From contig WJIM01000185.1 in the NCBI GenBank assembly GCA_014730285.1, positions 1 through 18,702 of the forward strand: 18,702 nt of DNA, given 5' to 3'. This document shows positions 15,195 through 18,702 of the stretch, piece by piece. The DNA comes from Candidatus Zixiibacteriota bacterium. GTDB lineage: Bacteria; Zixibacteria; MSB-5A5; JAABVY01. The notes below the pieces were generated by a model. That model was not told the DNA's origin. It did no database searches and saw only the letters and a program-made list of their open reading frames with translations. The translations under genes were made by a program, and so were the position numbers. Numbering within the stretch: the first letter of the stretch is position 1; the number at the start of each line of letters is the position of its first letter.

Positions 15195-15571
15195 TGGTCA
15201 AGTTTCTCACATCGGTAATAATCTATGCCACAGCCATATTCCTGGTATCATGGCTGTTCGATCTGATCGCAATCGATTCACCCGGTGCCTGGATTGTTGC
15301 CAGCCTGGTGCTGGGGGTGCTTAATACCCTGGTCAGGCCGCTGCTGGTTCTGATAACGCTGCCTTTGACCATACTAACCCTGGGCCTTTTTACCCTGATA
15401 ATAAACGGCGCGTTATTATATCTCATGGCCGCTATAGTGTCGGGCGTGGAAATCGAATCGTTCTGGCGAGCTGTGCTGGCGGCGCTTCTGATAACAATAA
15501 TTTCGGCTGTAATGAACGCATTAATATCGGATAGATACAAAATCAAGTTTCATGTACACAGGAGAGACTGA
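15194..15571 (+). CDS. Phage holin family 4 (PF04020, YvlD-like) membrane protein
   Basis: A 125-residue protein with four hydrophobic segments (about residues 4-24, 31-50, 54-80 and 89-111) and a short basic cytoplasmic-looking tail. The LGVLNTLVRPLLVLITLPLTILTLGLF segment (within ~39-66) is the hallmark of the PF04020 family. Despite the name, these are chromosomal membrane proteins in most bacteria, not phage lysis proteins, and no phage gene is nearby. Function is unknown; membrane or envelope stress roles have been suggested for Bacillus YvlD relatives. The ATG shares a base with the deacetylase stop (TAATG), with AGAGG upstream. asnS follows after two bases. Confidence 0.88.
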   Translation: MVKFLTSVIIYATAIFLVSWLFDLIAIDSPGAWIVASLVLGVLNTLVRPLLVLITLPLTILTLGLFTLIINGALLYLMAAIVSGVEIESFWRAVLAALLITIISAVMNALISDRYKIKFHVHRRD

Positions 15572-15573
15572 TT

Positions 15574-16869
15574 ATGATCGAGACTACTATTGCCGACGCC
15601 GGTGAATACGACGGACAAGACGTAACCATCAAAGGATGGCTTTATAATAAAAGATCGAGCGGCAAAATTCATTTTCTGATTGTTCGTGACGGAACCGGCA
15701 TAATGCAGGGAGTGATGCTCAAGAAGGAAGTTCCTGAGGAACAGTTTAATATGTTCGAGGAGCTGACACAGGAATCCTCGATTATCGTAAGCGGAACTGT
15801 CCGTAAGGACGACCGCGCTCCGGGAGGATATGAACTTACTATCAAGAACCTCGAACCGGTGCAAATTGCCGAAGAGTATCCGATTACGAAGAAAGAGCAT
15901 GGTACGGACTTTCTGATGAGTGTGCGCCATCTCTGGCTCAGAAGCCAGCGGCAGTTTCATATACTAAAAATCCGGAATGAAATTATTTATGCTATCCGTA
16001 AATTCTTCTATGAGCGTGATTTTATCCTGATCGATACACCCATTCTCACGGGCTCGATCGGCGAAACAGCCTCGACTTTGTTCAGCACAGACTATTTTGA
16101 TCTGGGCAAGGCTTATCTGGCGCAGACCGGCCAGCTCTATCTGGAGGCGGCCTGTATGTCGCATAAAAATGTGTATTGTTTCGGCCCGACGTTCAGGGCG
16201 GAGAAATCCAAGACCAGAAGACATCTGACGGAATTCTGGATGATCGAGGCGGAGATGGCCTATTGCGATCTTAATTGCGATATCGAATTGCAGGAGGATA
16301 TGGTCGTTTATACGATCGAACATTGCCTTGAGAACTGCCGAAAAGAATTTGAAGCGATTGAAAGAGATACCGGACCTCTGGAGAAGATTAAGAAGCCGTT
16401 TGAACGGATGCTTTATGATGATGCCATAAAATTCCTGCAGGAAAAAGGCAGCAGTGTGAAGTGGGGGGATGATCTGGGCGCTGAAGACGAGACATTGATA
16501 TCACAGGAATTCGACCGCCCGGTGTTCGTGATGAATTATCCCAAAGAGGCCAAAGCTTTTTATATGAAGGAAAATCCGGAGAATTCCAAAACTGTGCTCT
16601 GTTCAGATCTTCTGGGACCGGAGGGGTATGGCGAGATTATCGGCGGATCGCAGCGTGAGGACGATCTGGAGAAACTTCTGGCGCGAATCCGTGAGGAGGA
16701 GCTTCCGGAAGAGGCCTATGAATGGTATCTGGATTTACGCAAGTACGGCTCGGTGCCGCATTCAGGTTTCGGCCTGGGGGTGGAGCGCACTGTGGCTTGG
16801 TTTTGCGGCCTTCCGCATATACGGGAAACGATTCCATTCCCGCGAATGCTTTCGAGATTATATCCTTAA
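15574..16869 (+). CDS. asnS: Asparaginyl-tRNA synthetase
   Basis: AsnRS charges tRNA-Asn directly with asparagine. The 431-residue product has an OB-fold anticodon-binding domain (~1-105) and a class IIb catalytic domain. Visible motifs are motif 1 around residues 146-165, motif 2 FGPTFRAEKSKTRRHLTEF (203-221), and motif 3 GFGLGVER (398-405). AsnRS rather than AspRS is indicated by the size (no GAD insertion), by IEAEMAY (224-230), and by the MNYPKEAKAFYMKEN and EIIGGSQRE segments. Its presence means that asparaginylation need not go through Asp-tRNA-Asn amidation. The start is ATG with an AGGAGAG site at 15560-15566. The next gene follows after 14 bases. Confidence 0.96.
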   Translation: MIETTIADAGEYDGQDVTIKGWLYNKRSSGKIHFLIVRDGTGIMQGVMLKKEVPEEQFNMFEELTQESSIIVSGTVRKDDRAPGGYELTIKNLEPVQIAEEYPITKKEHGTDFLMSVRHLWLRSQRQFHILKIRNEIIYAIRKFFYERDFILIDTPILTGSIGETASTLFSTDYFDLGKAYLAQTGQLYLEAACMSHKNVYCFGPTFRAEKSKTRRHLTEFWMIEAEMAYCDLNCDIELQEDMVVYTIEHCLENCRKEFEAIERDTGPLEKIKKPFERMLYDDAIKFLQEKGSSVKWGDDLGAEDETLISQEFDRPVFVMNYPKEAKAFYMKENPENSKTVLCSDLLGPEGYGEIIGGSQREDDLEKLLARIREEELPEEAYEWYLDLRKYGSVPHSGFGLGVERTVAWFCGLPHIRETIPFPRMLSRLYP

Positions 16870-16883
16870 CCCATGGAGGGGAA

Positions 16884-17996
16884 ATGAAAAGATATATTTT
16901 ACCGGCGGTCTTAATCTGCCTTTTGATGGCAGGTTACCTGGCGGCAGATGAACGTCTGCTGTTTATTTCGGAGGATACCAGGGTCCCCAACATCTATATG
17001 TACGATCCGGCGGCGAATTCCTTCGATACCATAACCTCGTATCCGATAAACGGCGTGGCGGGGTATGATATTACCCCGGACGGCCGTATGCTGGCGACTG
17101 TGGTTACCAATCCGGTCACCGAGGAGTATCTGGGATTGAAGCTGGTAACCAGGGCATATCCCTATGATTACGAGAAAATCGTGATGACTTTTGTGGTCGA
17201 AAGCTGGGATGCGGTGCGCGATAAGTACAAAGTCGCTGTAGATCCCGCAGGAAAATACGTGGCCTGTGTTGATACTATGGGGACGATGCTTGTTAATCTT
17301 GATCAGGAGACGATCAAGTACATCTTTACTCACCGCAAACGTCCCAATATGGGAGTCTGCGAGTCATATTACAACTGGGGTGGGGAGTTTTCGCCCGACG
17401 GCAACAGCTTCTGTCTGCAGTCATACTGCGTGGCAAACAGGCTCAGGTTTGATGTCTATACCATGGATTCTGCAACCTACCGCAATATCTATGAACTCGA
17501 TAATATTACCGGATTTTCATGGCTGAACGGCTCTGACGGTCTCCTTTTGTCGGCCAATTCATGCGGAGAATCGGCAGGGCTGTATATAGCCGATCTGTCG
17601 CCCTCGATTCCGCTCATAAACCTTGAGGTATGCAATCTTGCGCGCGCCAAATGCAATAAATACTTCAAGGAGATGTACAGCGAATTTATGCTTCCCAAGG
17701 TTCTGGGTGAAGAGAAATTCATGGTATATGCCAAGGGCGTAAAATATGATGGAACGGTTTTGAACGATCTCTTTATCGTCGATCAGGGAGAGCAGATTAT
17801 AACCGAGGTAGTCAAGAGGCCGTATATCGAGGTTCGCATGTCGCCCTCGGGACGCTATCTGGCGGGTGTGGTCAATCCCAATCCGCTGGCGAATCATGGG
17901 CGGCTGTTTTTGTATGACAACGAAACTAATCTAAGCAGCGATATCTGGGATCACGATTCCACTTGCACACAGATTCAATGGATCGACTTGAAGTAA
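16884..17996 (+). CDS. Secreted beta-propeller (TolB/WD40-like) protein of unknown function
   Basis: I do not recognise the family. The 370-residue product starts with a clear signal peptide (MKRYILPAVLICLLMAGYLAA) and no lipobox; cleavage near residue 21 or 22 is plausible. The mature part has repeated strands of the propeller type with SPDG-like turns: ITPDGRMLA, VDPAGKYVA, FSPDGNSFC, LNGSDGLLL and MSPSGRYLA, about six or seven blades. It should therefore act in the periplasm or outside. It has eight cysteines in the mature part, which could form disulfides. ATG 16884 is chosen over an in-frame ATG at 16722 inside asnS because it has a GGAGGGG site and opens a signal peptide. It is the last gene before a strong terminator. 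Confidence 0.8.
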   Translation: MKRYILPAVLICLLMAGYLAADERLLFISEDTRVPNIYMYDPAANSFDTITSYPINGVAGYDITPDGRMLATVVTNPVTEEYLGLKLVTRAYPYDYEKIVMTFVVESWDAVRDKYKVAVDPAGKYVACVDTMGTMLVNLDQETIKYIFTHRKRPNMGVCESYYNWGGEFSPDGNSFCLQSYCVANRLRFDVYTMDSATYRNIYELDNITGFSWLNGSDGLLLSANSCGESAGLYIADLSPSIPLINLEVCNLARAKCNKYFKEMYSEFMLPKVLGEEKFMVYAKGVKYDGTVLNDLFIVDQGEQIITEVVKRPYIEVRMSPSGRYLAGVVNPNPLANHGRLFLYDNETNLSSDIWDHDSTCTQIQWIDLK

Positions 17997-18014
17997 GGCT
18001 TTAGTTTAAATAGG

Positions 18015-18046
18015 AAAGAGGCCGCGGTTTTGACTGCGGCCTTTTT
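18015..18046 (+). terminator. Strong intrinsic terminator after the propeller gene
   Basis: AGGCCGC (18019-18025) pairs with GCGGCCT (18036-18042), the stem extends through three more A-T pairs, and five T residues end at 18046. It lies 18 bases after the propeller stop and marks the end of the long + strand run. The stem can also work in reverse because of the A run at 18015-18017. Confidence 0.9.
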
Positions 18047-18110
18047 CATGTATATTCTTGCAATTAACGGTACTAATCAACCCGGAATGAACGATTAATG
18101 CCAAACAAAC

Positions 18111-18132
18111 GCTATAAATAGTAAGTTATAGC
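18111..18132. repeat. Inverted repeat upstream of the glycosyltransferase gene
   Basis: GCTATAA (18111-18117) and TTATAGC (18126-18132) are exact reverse complements separated by eight bases. It lies about 100 bases before the glycosyltransferase ATG in a 184-base AT-rich gap (18047-18230) that holds no other clear feature. It could be an operator or a weak hairpin. I could not place a convincing promoter relative to it. Confidence 0.4.
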
Positions 18133-18230
18133 ACGACAATGATATACGAGGATACAATAAACATGTATTATTATCAATAATATGAATATATATGCATGAT
18201 GATGTATATAACATTTAAGATGATCTGCTT

Positions 18231-18702
18231 ATGAAAATACTTATTCTAATACCTGCATACAAGGCCGCCGACACATTACCGAAACTGGTCGAACGCATAA
18301 ATAAGTATGTCGACAAAAAGGATATCCTGATTGTAGAGGACGGCTCCCCGGATAATACATGTGCATCCGCCAAATCAACCGGGGCGGTGGTCCTTCCGCA
18401 TGAAATAAATAAAGGCAAAGGCGAAGCTCTCAAAACCGGCTTTAAGCATGCGCTGGAAAATCGTTATGATGGAGTGATTTCGATTGATGCCGACCTTCAG
18501 CATGATCCCGATCTGATTCCGGAATTTATACAGGTTGCGGAAGAAAATGATGCCGATGTGATAGTTGGCACCCGTGAAAGAAATCTCGGCAATATGCCTT
18601 TCGAGCGTTTTCTGACTAACGAGCTGACCTCGCTTATCATCTCCTGTTTTTCCGGCCGTTTCGTGCGCGATTCGCAATCCGGATACAGGTATACTTCAAG
18701 CA
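18231..18702 (+). CDS. Family 2 glycosyltransferase, DPM-synthase-like (3' truncated by window)
   Basis: The first 157 residues are visible and the frame is open to the window edge. It opens with MKILILIPAYKAADTL, then EDGSPDNT (36-43), a nucleotide-binding NKGKGEALKTGF segment (60-71), the metal-binding DAD motif in DADLQHDPD (86-94), and DSQSGYR (147-153). This order is that of GT2 enzymes of the dolichyl-phosphate mannose/glucose synthase type, which move a sugar from a nucleotide sugar to a polyprenyl phosphate or glycan. Bacterial members serve cell-surface polysaccharide or protein glycosylation. The ATG is supported by the family start, but no good ribosome site precedes it. It begins a new unit after the terminator at 18015-18046. 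Donor and acceptor cannot be told. Confidence 0.88.
   Translation, partial: MKILILIPAYKAADTLPKLVERINKYVDKKDILIVEDGSPDNTCASAKSTGAVVLPHEINKGKGEALKTGFKHALENRYDGVISIDADLQHDPDLIPEFIQVAEENDADVIVGTRERNLGNMPFERFLTNELTSLIISCFSGRFVRDSQSGYRYTSS

Noticed and set aside
15194..15571. Prophage lysis gene
   Set aside because: The PF04020 name suggests a holin, but there are no other phage genes and it is coupled to chromosomal genes on both sides.
16722..16883. Possible N-terminal extension of the propeller protein into asnS
   Set aside because: ATG 16884 has a strong ribosome site and starts a signal peptide; the extension would bury that peptide and overlap asnS in another frame.
1..18702. Mobile elements, CRISPR arrays, attachment sites or a replication origin
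   Set aside because: No transposase or integrase, no regularly spaced repeats, no target duplications at the tRNA genes and no DnaA-box cluster were seen.

Overview
This window looks like ordinary chromosomal housekeeping sequence from a bacterium of moderate GC content with strong Shine-Dalgarno sites. GTG starts on nusA, infB and ribF, encoded AsnRS, a prokaryotic-type ProRS with an editing insertion, and an infB N-terminus with a long Lys-rich linker are all visible. The protein style resembles uncultured lineages of the FCB group such as Zixibacteria, but that placement is an impression from protein sequence, not a computed phylogeny. No mobile element, CRISPR array, prophage or island with deviating composition is visible.

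Left part (1-1112): the 3' end of a PLP-dependent aminotransferase gene on the + strand converges on a - strand unit made of tRNA-Gly(GCC), tRNA-Cys(GCA) and a small DUF2007 protein. The two units share one bidirectional terminator hairpin at 327-358. A good sigma70-type promoter (813-840, - strand) drives the tRNA unit. A 324-base AT-rich intergenic region then leads to proS.

Centre (1113-13044): proS is followed by a terminator-like hairpin and then the classical rimP-nusA-infB-ylxP-rbfA-nrnA-truB-ribF-rpsO-pnp series. It encodes ribosome maturation, transcription elongation, translation initiation, tRNA modification, nanoRNA and mRNA turnover, and flavin cofactor synthesis. Genes are packed with gaps of 1-21 bases or overlaps of 1-38 bases, so translational coupling is likely.

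Right part (13045-18702): without any clear break the series continues into an M16 zinc peptidase, a membrane-anchored polysaccharide deacetylase, a four-helix membrane protein (PF04020 type), asnS and a secreted Cys-containing beta-propeller protein. It ends at a strong intrinsic terminator (18015-18046). From rimP to the propeller gene there are 15 co-directional genes over 15 kb with no gap above 30 bases. After an AT-rich intergenic region a family 2 glycosyltransferase gene begins and runs off the window.

I did not find a convincing undescribed system. The best leads are the extension of the nus/infB/pnp operon into envelope genes and a secreted propeller, the tRNA-tRNA-DUF2007 transcription unit, the hairpin leader of rimP, and the oppositely charged disordered tails of the adjacent NusA and IF2.
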